This document shows positions 51,836-61,800 of a DNA stretch of 64,000 nt, in pieces. Position numbers and translations under genes: made by a program. The notes below the pieces were generated by a model that did no database searches, was not told the origin of the DNA, and saw only the letters and a list, made by a program, of their open reading frames with translations. How positions within the stretch are numbered: the first letter of the stretch is position 1; every line of letters starts with the position of its first letter. The stretch is from Prorocentrum cordatum (taxonomy: Eukaryota > Sar > Dinophyceae > Prorocentrales > Prorocentraceae). The stretch spans positions 387,501 through 451,500 of the forward strand of contig CAUYUJ010006557.1 of assembly GCA_963575745.1 (NCBI GenBank). The letters run 5' to 3'.

Positions 51836-52130
51836 GGGGGAGGAGGAGGAGGAGGAGGAGAGAGGAGGATGATGAGGAGGCACGGGAGGAGGAGAGGACG
51901 AGGAGGAGGAGGAGGAGGAGGAAGAGGAGGAGAGGAAGAGGAGGATAATGAGGAGGCACGGGAGGAGGAGGAGGAGGAGGAGGAGGAGGAACGAGAACGA
52001 GGCCAAGGAAGGAGGAGGAGGAGGAGGGAGGAGGAGGAGGAGGAGGAGGAGGGGGAGGAGGAAGGGGAAGAGGAGGAGGAGGAGGAGGCGGAGTAAGGGA
52101 GGTAAAAGGAGGAGGAGGCAGAGGAGCAGC
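51800..52130. repeat. (GGA)n tract on the 3' side of LINE 1
   Basis: About 330 bp of GAGGAG with GATGAGGAGGCACG repeated three times. On minus it is a (TCC)n tract following the LINE 3' UTR. Confidence 0.95.
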
Positions 52131-52226
52131 AGGAGGACATCAACATCAAGGTAGAGAGCCAGCCCAGACAATTAGGGCAGGACGGCTGGTCAAGCCAGCT
52201 AATACTAACACCTGAAAAGCGAGGAA

Positions 52227-52286
52227 AAGCAGCGGGCCACAGGGTCATCTCCAGCTGGCTGGAGGATACCCCGTGGCCCGCTGCTT
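52227..52286 (-). other. 3' UTR hairpin of LINE 1
   Basis: AAGCAGCGGGCCAC (52227-52240) pairs exactly with GTGGCCCGCTGCTT (52273-52286). The 32 nt between continue pairing (GGGT/ACCC, TCCAG/CTGGA) with small bulges to a CTGG loop. It starts 12 nt after the ORF2 stop codon. LINE reverse transcriptases often recognise such 3' structures (known for other LINEs, inferred here). Confidence 0.8.
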
Positions 52287-52298
52287 CACCCCCAGGCG

Positions 52299-55200
52299 TT
52301 AGTCCGAACTCGAGTCGCCCTCATCACGGTGCGCGAGCACCGAGATAAACGACGCCTCCCTGGCCTCACAGCGAGAAGAGGCCGGGGCACAGGGCAAGCC
52401 ATGAAGGGGGGGAGGAGGAGGAGGAGAAGGAGGGCCCTGAAAAAGAAAACGAGAGGCTTCTTCGTCCGCCTCCCAGTCCTGCAAACCAGCGTGCTCGGAC
52501 ACAGTCGCTCCCCCCCCCGCTCCCCGCTCCACCCCGTCCCCACGGTCCTCGGCGGCGGTGGCGGGGCGCGGAGAGCCGTGCTCCTGCGCCGCGGCGGCAC
52601 CTGCATCGGCTACCTGAAGGCCTCCTCCCTTCTGCGCCCACGGCCCTCTCTCAACCGAGACTCCTGGACGCTTAGGATGGAGGCCTTTACAAATCGGGTG
52701 CCAACTGTTGTACTTCTTTGATCTGGTCGGGCCGCTGCAAACATCCGCAAGGCCCGACGCACGACCATGAGACGAATAAGAATAGCACTTGGTGCAGATC
52801 ACCAAAGTCGAATTGTCTGAGCAGGCCAGCGTCAAACACCTGTGTCCCCGCGCCTCCAAAACCTGCGCCTCCATCCCTCGAACAGGGGAGCACTTCGAGG
52901 AAGGAGGCGGGGGACCATGGGTGGAAAGACGGCTGACTTTTGCACACCTCGAACACTTCCAAAAGCCCGAGACGGAACCAAGCTCGACAATCTGGATGGG
53001 CTGCCAATCGCAAAGCACAGAGGAAACCACCTGGGGGGGGTCCTTAGGCGGCTGAATCCACACAACGTCTTGGAGGTCTAATTTGGGCCACAAAAGCATC
53101 AGCTTAGCAGACAATGATGCCACAGCCCTAGAAAACTTAATGTCGAGATCAAGCCTGCACCTGTCCTCCTCCGACGGCTGTGGGTGCCCCAGGTACCCTT
53201 CCCCCGCAGAAGCACTTTTAGCTCCTACATCAGCGTGGTGGTTCCCAAAACGGCACATCTTGTCATGATTGTCGGTCCACTCATCCAAAGAGCGATGCGC
53301 TTTCACTTTGTTCAAAGAGCGGACCTTCCAGAAATCCGAAAGGAGGGAGAGGGAGAACCCGCTGTAGCTTCGCTTAGGTGAAAGCTGGTCAATCTGAGGG
53401 CGACCGAAGTGATCTTTGACCAGCTGTGCATCTGTATAAAAATCCGAAGGTCCTCCTGAGAAAAGTATGGCTTGACAAATAGCAGCAAACTCGCCCGCAG
53501 GGGCAGTCTGGGGGTAGCGCGGGGGGACGGGACCGTAGAGCTTTCCCAAGAGGTCCCCCTGGTCGTCCACAGCCACAAAACACCAGCCTGCCCTGCTGAG
53601 CTCGCGAACTATATGCTTACAAGCGCTACCGTCTGTGAAAATATTGTTTGTGAAAGGAAATTGGCCTACATCCTGGGGAAGGTCCTCCCTGGCCCAGAAA
53701 GTACCAGACGACTCGGCCGCGGGACCAGGAAAATAATCCCCAGGGTGGGCAAAAGCTCCAAAACAGGACCGAATCGAATTGGGCTCCTCCAGGGCCTTGC
53801 AAACAAGCTCGGGAGTAACAAGACTGGAACGGAGCTCGACAACCTCCTGGCACCTGCAGACCCAAAGTCGGTGGTGGAGCGTGTCGGGGGCAGAGCCGCA
53901 GAGGTGGCACGTGGGGTCTATCTGGTAACCCAATCGCAATGCTTTTGCACGAGTCCACACTGCGTCCGTAGCAACAGCCCGAATACACCCTTTCTCGAGC
54001 GCTGAGTATTTTTTGCGGCGGAGCTCGAACTTCACCACGTCAAAGCACAGACGATGAGGCACATCCCATTTAGCACCAGCTTCCCACTCGAGAACCCTGA
54101 AGACTGCCCCGCGGAGATGGTGCTTGACAAGCTGAGGGGACATGAGGGTCATGGAAAGCTCGATCCCCTTGTCAGTGACGAAAGTGGCGAAGTCCCTCAT
54201 CGTCCACGAGATCCTCTCCAAGGACTTGCGCATGGCGGCCACAGGACCACCTACCGCCCTCCACGAGGGGGAATCCTGAAGAAAAACACCTTCCCACGCT
54301 TGCCTCAGCTCCCTGAAAGGAATCGAGCCTTCAAAGGCCCTGACCTGAGAGCACCAAACTTCCTTGTGCCACCGCAAGATCGGGGAAACGGCCCCAACCC
54401 AAGCAGGGTCGCCTTCGAGGTGGGAAAGCACCGTCAGGGAGCGTTGGCCAGCTGAAGGCTTTATAGTCCTGGCCGCCGCACGGCGGATGAGCATCAGCTC
54501 GTAGTCAGTAACCCCTCTAACCTCGCTGCCATACAGCAAGCCAGGGAGCGGTCCTGCAGTGAAAACTCGCAACGTTCTCCTGGAACCAAGGGTCTTACGA
54601 AGTTTAGCCACACGGCCAGTGCGTTTGATGAAAAGACGTCTCCTGATCACAAGCTTTTTGTTACGACCCTGGGTCCGAGAACTCTTCCCCACCGTGTCGT
54701 CCACCCCAAGGTTAACAGCACTGGAAGTAATGGGACCCGTGAGCTCAACTCCCAGTTTGGCCTGAATGGCCCTGCCAAGCTTGGCCGAGGAACAAATCAG
54801 GCTGGATTTGTCAGCCGCCACCTGCGCACCAATGCCATCAACGATGGCAGCGTGGAGCTGGGGCGCGCCTTCCGTGATGGCGTCCACAACAAAATTGAAA
54901 CTGCCGACAGCACTGAGGCCAGAATCGTCGATGTAGAGCGCCAGTTGAGCACCCTGCCGTAACCTAACAGTATCGAGCGACTCCACCGCGTTAACCCTGA
55001 TCAGGGTCGTGGCCAACGAACATCCCGCTATGATTCCAGAAGAAGCGTACCACGGACCGTCGATGCAGCCACCCAAGGAAAGAAACCTCGGGGCCCTGTA
55101 GGCCCGCACAGCCAACTTGGCCATGGCAATTGGGAAACCCAGCCTTATACAACGACCGAGGAGTCGCTCGAGATCAATGAGCTCGTAGTATTTAAACATG

Positions 55201-57278
55201 TCCTGCAGGAGGGTAGCCGCATGTAAGGAGTGGGTTGCCCCACTCTCGCTGCGGACGCTTTGCCGCCAAACAACGTCTGAGGCCCCCTGGTACTTGCCCG
55301 CCGCAAAGTAGGGACGAGCGTGCGCCCCCTCCCAGCTCTCGGCAAGGCACCGCCGCGCTTTCCCCCAGATGCGGTAAGGACCCATGAAAATCCCGATAGG
55401 GCGGAACCCTCCAGTAGGTTTCCCCAGGAGCGCCAACACTGTGGCATCAAGCTGGAAAGGCAACATGCTGGAGATTTCCATGACCTGAATGATCCTACAC
55501 AGCGCCGTGACCCCAGGAAGGGAAATCATACAGAAATGTTTCATGTGGAAACCGTCCACGCCCACCGCCGAATTCATCTTGTAGCTCCTCGAAATACGGA
55601 CCAACTCGTTGGGGTCCAAAGGGGGGAGCTCAGGGGCAGGAAAGAAGTCGGCGATAGGTCCCAACTCCCGCGGGGAGTCAAAAGCGCGCCATAAATGAAT
55701 AAACTTGTTGCGTTCAGCCTCGAGAAGGGACCTGGGGTCACTGACCACACAGCCGTTGGACGAGAGAGTGGAAGTAGGTTTCCAGGGCTTGGGTTCAGAA
55801 GTGACCATGTGAGCTCGCTTGGCCCCCTGATCGATGTTCTCTCTCAGCCAACTACGCCAGGAAGCTAAACTGCGGTCCCTAGCGCTGGCTTCTGCCTGCG
55901 CGACCACGTCGGAGAACGAGAGAGACAGATCGAGAACGTCCTGCTCGAGCTCTCCGCTCGAGTCCAAATCAGCACGGGTGATCATGGACTGCAAGGTGAT
56001 AAGCAGCTCCTTATGGGCACCCAGATTCACGACCACGAAAGGGGGAGGGTGAAAAATGTAGGACCTCAGGGCCCTCGCAAAATCAACTCCACCACTCTTG
56101 GCCTTTTGGGAATTAGACGAAACGTACACCTTGCAGTCCAAGATGCGATTATACAGCCACCTGACGGAGTACAGAAAGGGGTGCCTAAGAGGTTCCTTGT
56201 CCTTCGAGAAAACAGGCTTCCACATAAGCTGAGGACCCTTGCCTCTCGCACCCCAAACCGGAAGCACCGATTGAGTGGCGTTGGCCACCTCCACTTCCGC
56301 AAGGTTGGCCCACCACTTGTAGGTGAGATTGAGCAGCCTTTGAGTTTCCGCCCCCCTCCCCGCCCTGGCAGCTACCAGAGCCGCCTCCAGCACGTCGAGA
56401 ACAGGGTCCCAAGATGGGGGTTCCCGAGTGGGCCCTATGGCCCTTTGGGGGGGAAGGGGGGGAGGTTTCCGAAATTCCAAAACGTTGAGTTGAGCAGGCG
56501 AAGGGAAGAGCTCCAGATCCACAGGGGAGTGGGGGGTGAGAGGGGAATTGTAGTTGACACTCACCTGCCTGATAACCTTCGCGATGCCTGCCGAGACGAC
56601 AAAGAAATCAGATACTTTGAGGCCCCCCGTGCTGCGGAGCGTGTAGCCTCCGTCTGTTGGGGTGATCATCTGGCCTTTGAACTCCGAAACGAAATGCGAC
56701 TTCTGAAACTCACCTGGAGTCATGTTGAAATCGCCTCCCGCAATGACAGGGAGATCAGAATGTGAAAGTCCAGCTCCGAGACGCGACAAGATCTCCACGT
56801 TGCGCTCAGAAAGACCTTCGACGTCGTGGAGGTAGATCGATCCGACAAGGACCTGAAAACCTCCTGGAATATCTATAACACAAGCTCCAGCACGATGAGG
56901 GGACAGTACGAAGCCCGACGACAACGTGTGAAGCCCGAGATACGATCTAGCCAGAACTGCAACACCTCCTGAAGACCCAGTGCCCTCCCCACGTGCGGCC
57001 GCCGCCCAACACGACTTCCACCCATGACGAAAGAGCCATTCGGACGCCTTGGAGATGTCTTCATCTGAGCACAAGTGATGTTCTTGGACTAACAAAACGT
57101 GTGCCGTGGTCATTGGCAGCCACTTATACTTAAGTGACTGCCATCCTGAAACGTTGCAAGTCTGCACACAGAGCCCGAAATTATCCAAATCAGGCGAAGG
57201 AGGGGGCTGGAGAGAGCCTTCTACAAGCACTCCCGCGGCCACATCCTGACTGAGGAGGGGAGACGAGCCAGCCGACAT
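52299..57278 (-). CDS. LINE 1 ORF2: endonuclease-reverse transcriptase-RNase H
   Basis: 1659 codons from ATG 57278 to TAA. The frame is open further upstream, but that part overlaps ORF1 out of frame. It nicks target DNA and copies the element RNA by target-primed reverse transcription. Visible domains: AP-endonuclease, about 45-255 (VQEHH with E66; GGDFN 181-185; SDFF with D224; HSPVDLEL with H250). RT, about 560-860 (GKPTGGFRPIGIF with F625; GIIAGCSLATTL; YIDD 782-785, where YADD is usual). CCHC-type motif CHLCGSAPDTLHHRLWVC from 1124. RNase H, about 1213-1355 (TDGS D1216, AGEF E1263, YTDA D1283, HHAD D1350). C-terminal Cys pairs from C1442, including CTKCYSYSSHGRASGLADVC. No stops or frameshifts, and every catalytic residue expected is present. 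Confidence 0.93.
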   Translation of the reverse strand: MSAGSSPLLSQDVAAGVLVEGSLQPPPSPDLDNFGLCVQTCNVSGWQSLKYKWLPMTTAHVLLVQEHHLCSDEDISKASEWLFRHGWKSCWAAAARGEGTGSSGGVAVLARSYLGLHTLSSGFVLSPHRAGACVIDIPGGFQVLVGSIYLHDVEGLSERNVEILSRLGAGLSHSDLPVIAGGDFNMTPGEFQKSHFVSEFKGQMITPTDGGYTLRSTGGLKVSDFFVVSAGIAKVIRQVSVNYNSPLTPHSPVDLELFPSPAQLNVLEFRKPPPLPPQRAIGPTREPPSWDPVLDVLEAALVAARAGRGAETQRLLNLTYKWWANLAEVEVANATQSVLPVWGARGKGPQLMWKPVFSKDKEPLRHPFLYSVRWLYNRILDCKVYVSSNSQKAKSGGVDFARALRSYIFHPPPFVVVNLGAHKELLITLQSMITRADLDSSGELEQDVLDLSLSFSDVVAQAEASARDRSLASWRSWLRENIDQGAKRAHMVTSEPKPWKPTSTLSSNGCVVSDPRSLLEAERNKFIHLWRAFDSPRELGPIADFFPAPELPPLDPNELVRISRSYKMNSAVGVDGFHMKHFCMISLPGVTALCRIIQVMEISSMLPFQLDATVLALLGKPTGGFRPIGIFMGPYRIWGKARRCLAESWEGAHARPYFAAGKYQGASDVVWRQSVRSESGATHSLHAATLLQDMFKYYELIDLERLLGRCIRLGFPIAMAKLAVRAYRAPRFLSLGGCIDGPWYASSGIIAGCSLATTLIRVNAVESLDTVRLRQGAQLALYIDDSGLSAVGSFNFVVDAITEGAPQLHAAIVDGIGAQVAADKSSLICSSAKLGRAIQAKLGVELTGPITSSAVNLGVDDTVGKSSRTQGRNKKLVIRRRLFIKRTGRVAKLRKTLGSRRTLRVFTAGPLPGLLYGSEVRGVTDYELMLIRRAAARTIKPSAGQRSLTVLSHLEGDPAWVGAVSPILRWHKEVWCSQVRAFEGSIPFRELRQAWEGVFLQDSPSWRAVGGPVAAMRKSLERISWTMRDFATFVTDKGIELSMTLMSPQLVKHHLRGAVFRVLEWEAGAKWDVPHRLCFDVVKFELRRKKYSALEKGCIRAVATDAVWTRAKALRLGYQIDPTCHLCGSAPDTLHHRLWVCRCQEVVELRSSLVTPELVCKALEEPNSIRSCFGAFAHPGDYFPGPAAESSGTFWAREDLPQDVGQFPFTNNIFTDGSACKHIVRELSRAGWCFVAVDDQGDLLGKLYGPVPPRYPQTAPAGEFAAICQAILFSGGPSDFYTDAQLVKDHFGRPQIDQLSPKRSYSGFSLSLLSDFWKVRSLNKVKAHRSLDEWTDNHDKMCRFGNHHADVGAKSASAGEGYLGHPQPSEEDRCRLDLDIKFSRAVASLSAKLMLLWPKLDLQDVVWIQPPKDPPQVVSSVLCDWQPIQIVELGSVSGFWKCSRCAKVSRLSTHGPPPPSSKCSPVRGMEAQVLEARGHRCLTLACSDNSTLVICTKCYSYSSHGRASGLADVCSGPTRSKKYNSWHPICKGLHPKRPGVSVERGPWAQKGGGLQVADAGAAAAQEHGSPRPATAAEDRGDGVERGAGGGATVSEHAGLQDWEADEEASRFLFQGPPSPPPPPPLHGLPCAPASSRCEAREASFISVLAHRDEGDSSSD

Positions 57279-57291
57279 CGGCTGAGGTGGG

Positions 57292-58356
57292 CTAGGAAGG
57301 AGTCCGAGGAGCAGGAGCCTCGGTAGGAGTGGCAGCCATCGTCTTGGCACGCTTGGCCGCTGCCTCGATGAAAGTCGAGACGCGCTGCCTCGACTCACTC
57401 GAGACTTCCTCCGACTGTGCCTGCTGCCATTCATGTAAAAAGTTCTGGAAAGCTTCTGAGTCCGCAGCCTCGACCTGAGGCATTGCTTCATCAGAGTGAG
57501 TGGGTTCACCCGTCTCCACCCCAGCCACACCACCCGTCCCCCCACCACTGTCAGAAGCAGCAGGAGCAGCTCCACTGCCTGCGGCTTCCTTCTGGGCAAC
57601 GGATTGGCAGCTGGTCTTGAGTTTGGCCCAGCCCTCGCGAATTGCGGCCAGGTCGCCAGACTCCAGCACGCTGTCGAAGTTGGACAAATGCCCCTGGAGC
57701 TCCGCCTGCGGCGGGGGCGGGAGGTCGGCCACCTTGGCCGCCAGCTCCAGGTACCTGGCCTTGAGCTGCACCTGCTGGGTTGCGGTCTCCGCCCTCTTCT
57801 CCTTGAGCTCCGCGAGGCGCGACTCGGTGTCTGCGATCTGGGAGTCGAGCGAGTTGAGGGCGCGAACATTCTTGTCAAGAGCCTGCTGAGCCTCAGATGC
57901 CTGCTGCCGAAGGGGACGAGCTTCAGACTGCTGGGAACGGATGGCTGAAGCCGACGCCGCGATGGAGCTGGCCACTGCTGCACGCTCTGGGAAATCGTCC
58001 TTGAGCTGACCCATGAGCAGCTGAAGCTGGGCGAGGAGGGACGACGGGTCCACGGGATGAGCCAAAGCGCCTCCACGACCGCCAGGTCCACCCCCGACGC
58101 CGCCGCCTCCGCCACTCCCAAACCCGCCTTTGCCACGTCCTCCACCTTTGGGTCCTTGACCTTTGTGAGAACCTTTTGGGCCTGGAACTGCTGGGCCACT
58201 TTGCCACACACCCCCAGGATCGCGAGGAGCGCCAGGAGAAACGTGCGGAATGGGGGCCCAACAATTCGCACACCATTTGTACCACGGTTTGTTGCACTTC
58301 GCAGCACCACACGAGAGACATTTCGCACCGATGATCTCATGCTGCTTTGGTCCCAT
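57292..58356 (-). CDS. LINE 1 ORF1: RNA-binding/coiled-coil protein
   Basis: 354 codons, ATG to TAG, ending 13 nt before the ORF2 ATG. Residues 13-33 carry CLSCGAAKCNKPWYKWCANC, a zinc-ribbon-like cluster. About 55-95 is a Gly/Arg/Lys-rich linker (GGGRGKGGFGSGGGGG) typical of nucleic-acid binding. About 105-240 is a predicted coiled coil rich in A, L, Q, E and K. The tail is acidic then Ala/Pro/Thr-rich. In LINEs the first protein coats the RNA and trimerises; the architecture fits, though no RRM is seen. Another in-frame ATG upstream was not found. Confidence 0.85.
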   Translation of the reverse strand: MGPKQHEIIGAKCLSCGAAKCNKPWYKWCANCWAPIPHVSPGAPRDPGGVWQSGPAVPGPKGSHKGQGPKGGGRGKGGFGSGGGGGVGGGPGGRGGALAHPVDPSSLLAQLQLLMGQLKDDFPERAAVASSIAASASAIRSQQSEARPLRQQASEAQQALDKNVRALNSLDSQIADTESRLAELKEKRAETATQQVQLKARYLELAAKVADLPPPPQAELQGHLSNFDSVLESGDLAAIREGWAKLKTSCQSVAQKEAAGSGAAPAASDSGGGTGGVAGVETGEPTHSDEAMPQVEAADSEAFQNFLHEWQQAQSEEVSSESRQRVSTFIEAAAKRAKTMAATPTEAPAPRTPS

Positions 58357-58451
58357 GGGAGACGCCGCGAGCGATGCTACAGTCTGAACGAGCCACTTGA
58401 CCCGCTAGCGCAGTGTGCCGTTCTGAAGTATACGCTAGCAAGCCCAAATCA

Positions 58452-58471
58452 CCTGGGCCAGAACGGCTAGG
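58452..58471 (-). other. Degenerate DinoSL-like sequence at the LINE 1 5' end
   Basis: On minus, CCTAGCCGTTCTGGCCCAGG lies exactly between the (TCC)n flank and the LINE 5' UTR. The dinoflagellate trans-spliced leader ends CCGTAGCCATTTTGGCTCAAG. From TAGCC onward, 14 of 18 bases agree and all four differences are transitions; one G is missing before it. It is best read as a relic of a spliced leader copied back with the LINE RNA. Confidence 0.55.
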
Positions 58472-58850
58472 AGGAGGAGGAGGAGGAGGAGGAGGAGGAG
58501 GCAGAGGAGGTGGAGGAGGAGGAGGACGAAAGAGGAAGGGAAAAAGGAGGTGGAGGAGAAGGACGAGGACGAGGGATGAGGATGAGGATGAGGAGGAAAG
58601 GGAGGAGGAGGAGGAGGAGGAAAAGGAGGAGGAGGAGGGAGGAGGGAGGAGGAGGAGGAGGAGGAGGAGGAGGAGTCAGGAGGAGGAGAGGAGGACGACG
58701 AGTCAGGAGGAGGAGAAGGAGGACGACGAGTCAGGAGGAGGAGAAAGAGGGAGGAGGAGGAGGCTGAGGAGGAGAAGGAGAAGGAGAAGGAGGAGGATGA
58801 TAATAATAACAACAAAAAGAGGGGGAAGAGGAGGAGGAGGAGGAGGAGGA
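58472..58850. repeat. (GGA)n tract on the 5' side of LINE 1
   Basis: GAGGAG with GACGACGAGTCAGGAGGAGG repeated near 58690-58740 and an AT-rich interruption near 58797. Confidence 0.95.
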
Positions 58851-61800
58851 GCAATGCTCCCAACTGACAGCGGTGACGTAGCACGCGCTTGCCAGCAAGG
58901 CTCCCAAGAGCGAGCGGTGACCCAATAAGCTCTTACCACCAAAGCTCCCAACAGCGAGCGGCATCGTCAGCATCTCTGGGCACGAGGACTCTGAACAGAG
59001 AGCGGTGACGCCAGAAGCTCTTCACAGCAAGGCTCCCAACAGAGAGCGGTGACGTAACACGCGCTTACCACCAAAGCTCCCAAGAACGAAAAGTGCCATG
59101 AACCATCTCGGGCATATTGCTGAAACGCTCTTTGCGTTCCCGTGCTGGCCCAGGTAACGGAAAGAGCGAGGTAGAAGTGATGAACATTCTGGTGGGGCGA
59201 AGCCCTCTAGGGAGGAATGCAGAGGAGGGGCGAAGCGCGCTCAACTCCGGTTGATGGCCGCCCCACCTTCCAAGACGGCCCCCGAGGGGGCCCAGACGGC
59301 CCACGAGGCGGCCGAGACGGTCCAAGAGAGGTTCCAGACGGTCACAGACGGTCCAAGAGCGCTCCATGAGACCCCAAGACCGTCCAAGAGCGTTCCAAGA
59401 TGGCCTCAGATGACCTCCAGACCGTCCAGGAAGGGTCCGAGACGGCCCCAGAGGGCTCCAAGAGGCTTTGTCCAATAGGGCCCTAAGATGACCCAGCAGG
59501 ACTCAACAATGGCCCAAGAGGCGCCCCAAGACGGCCCAAGAGGGCCCCAAGAGGGCGCATGAGAGCCCCAAGAGGGCCCTAAGAGGCTCCCAAGAGGGCC
59601 CCAAGAGGTCCCCAAGGGAGAGCCCCAAGACGGTCAAAAGCCTCCAAGACGCCTCAAGACGGCCCACAATGTCCCGAAGACGGCCCAAGAAGGCCCAAGA
59701 GGGCCCCAAATGGGCTCCGACAGGGCCCCAAGAAGATCCCCTAATAGTCCCCCAGATACGCTAAAGAACACCATGGCTTTGAACAGCGAGCGGTGACGTA
59801 AGAAGCTCTTAACACCAAGGCTCCCCAGAGCGCGGTGACGTAAACAGCTCGTAACACCAAGGCTCATAAGAGCGAGCGGCAACGTAGAAGTCTCTGAAAA
59901 CCAGGGCTTCAAACAGAGAGCGGTGAAGTAACAAACTCTTGACACCAAGGCCCAAGAACGAGCGGCAACGTAAAAGTCTCTGAACACCAGGGCTCCCTAA
60001 AGAGAGCGGTGACGTAACAAGCTCTTGACATCAAGGCCCACGAACGGGCGGCAACGTAAAAGTCTCTGAACGACAGGGCTCCGAACAGAGAGCGGTGACG
60101 TAGCAAGCTCTTAACAACAAAACTCCAAAGAGCGCAAATGCCATGAACCATCTCGGGCAAATTCCTGAGGCACTCTTTCCGTTTCCGTGCCGGCCAAGGT
60201 AACGGAAATAGCAAGGTACGAGTGATGACGTTCTGGTGTGGGCGAAGCCCTCAAGGGGGGGTCCATGGGGGGGGTAGCGCGAGCGAATGACGGCCCCAAG
60301 AGGGGGACCACGAACCGAAAAGTCAAGCCTTTCGCCCCAAAATCACCCCAAGAAGCTCCCAGGAGGCCCCCAGAGCCCCCCAAGAAGCCCCAAGAGGCCC
60401 CTGGGAGGTTCCCAAGAGGCCTCCAAAACGGCTCCAAAATCGCCCAATAGGACTCCCAAGAAGGCCCAAAGACGCCAAATACGGAGCGATCGGTAACGCA
60501 AAAAGCTCTTCACACCAAGGCTTCCAAGAGGGAACGGTGACGTAAACAAGCTGATCAGACCAAGGCTCCCAGCAGAGAACGGTGGCGTAATTAACAAGTT
60601 CCTGACACCAAGGCCCAGCCAAGGCTCAGGAACGGGCGGCAACGCAATAGTGTCTGAATACCAAGGCCCCCAAGAGCGAGGGGTGACGTAACAAGCTCTC
60701 AACGCCAAGGCTCCCGATACGAACGGTGGTGTGAGTAATTTCGGTTTCTGTTTCGGTAGCATTATTTCCGTTTCTGCCGTTTCTGTGCCGGGCCAGGTAA
60801 CGGAAAGAGCGAGGTATGAGCGATGACGTTCTGGTGTGGGCGAAGCCCCTGAAGGGGGGTTCCAGGGGGGTGCGTATCGCGCACGAATGAATGTTCATGG
60901 CCGTTTTGGAGGGTTTCCCGAGGGTTTTGGCATGTTTGTCGGATTCTCCCTCAAGACGGCCCAAGAGCGCTCCAAGAGAGCCCAAGACCGCCCAAGACGG
61001 CCCAAGAGGCCCCCAAGAGGCCCCCAAGAGGCGCCCAAGGGGCGTCCCTAGAGGGCCCCAAGAGGCCAAACTCATACATTTTCCACAAGTGAAACGTAGA
61101 TGTTTAGCATCTACGGCGTTTCGCCTTTCACGGCGTTGACGACGGCCCAAGATGCCCCCAAGAGGCCCCCAAGACCGCCCCAAGACGGCCCAAGAGGCTC
61201 CCAAGAGGCCCCCCAAACGGCCCAAGAGGGCCCCCAGACGGCCCAAGAGGCGCCCAAGACAGCCCAAGAGGGCCCCAAGACGGCCCCAAGAAGGGGACCA
61301 CGAACCGAAAAGTCTAGCCTATCGTCCCAAGACGCTCCCGGGAGGTTTCCACAGCCCCCCAAGAAGCCCCAAGAGGCCCCCAAGAGGCGTCCCAAGAGGC
61401 CACCAAGAGGCTAAAATCATGGAATTCCGATGGGAAACGTACATTTTTAGCATACACGGCTTTTCGGCTTTCACAGCGTTGACGACGGCCCAGGAGGCCC
61501 CCAAGACCGCCCCAAGACGGCCCAAGAGGCTCCCTCCGAAGAGGCCCCCAAAACGGCCCAAGAGGGCCCCCAGACGGCCCAAGAGGCGCCCAAGACGGCC
61601 CAAGAGGGCCCCAAGAGGGGGACCACGAACCCGAAAGTCTAGCCTTTCGCCCGAAGACGCTTCCGGGAGGCCCCCAGAGCCCCCAAGAAGCCCCAAGAGG
61701 CCCCCAAGAGGCGCCCCAAGAGGGGAGGACCCGAAAGGGGCCCCAATAGGACTCCCACGAAGGCTCAGAGACGCCAAGAGTGATCGGTAACGCAAAAAGC

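Larger units (their letters stand above)
52140..58471 (-). mobile_element. Apparently full-length non-LTR retrotransposon (LINE 1)
   Basis: Two uninterrupted ORFs separated by 13 nt, a short 5' UTR beginning with a degenerate DinoSL-like sequence and a 3' UTR with a strong hairpin. It is flanked on both sides by (GGA)n, so target-site duplications cannot be seen. It sits inside the composite macrosatellite in sense orientation to the inferred host gene. Intact ORFs suggest a recent insertion. Exact ends are uncertain by tens of bases. Confidence 0.9.

Noticed and set aside
57279-58340. N-terminal 354 residues of the 2013-codon frame
   Set aside because: They overlap ORF1 in another frame and have no LINE motif; the ATG at 57278 just after the ORF1 stop is a better ORF2 start.
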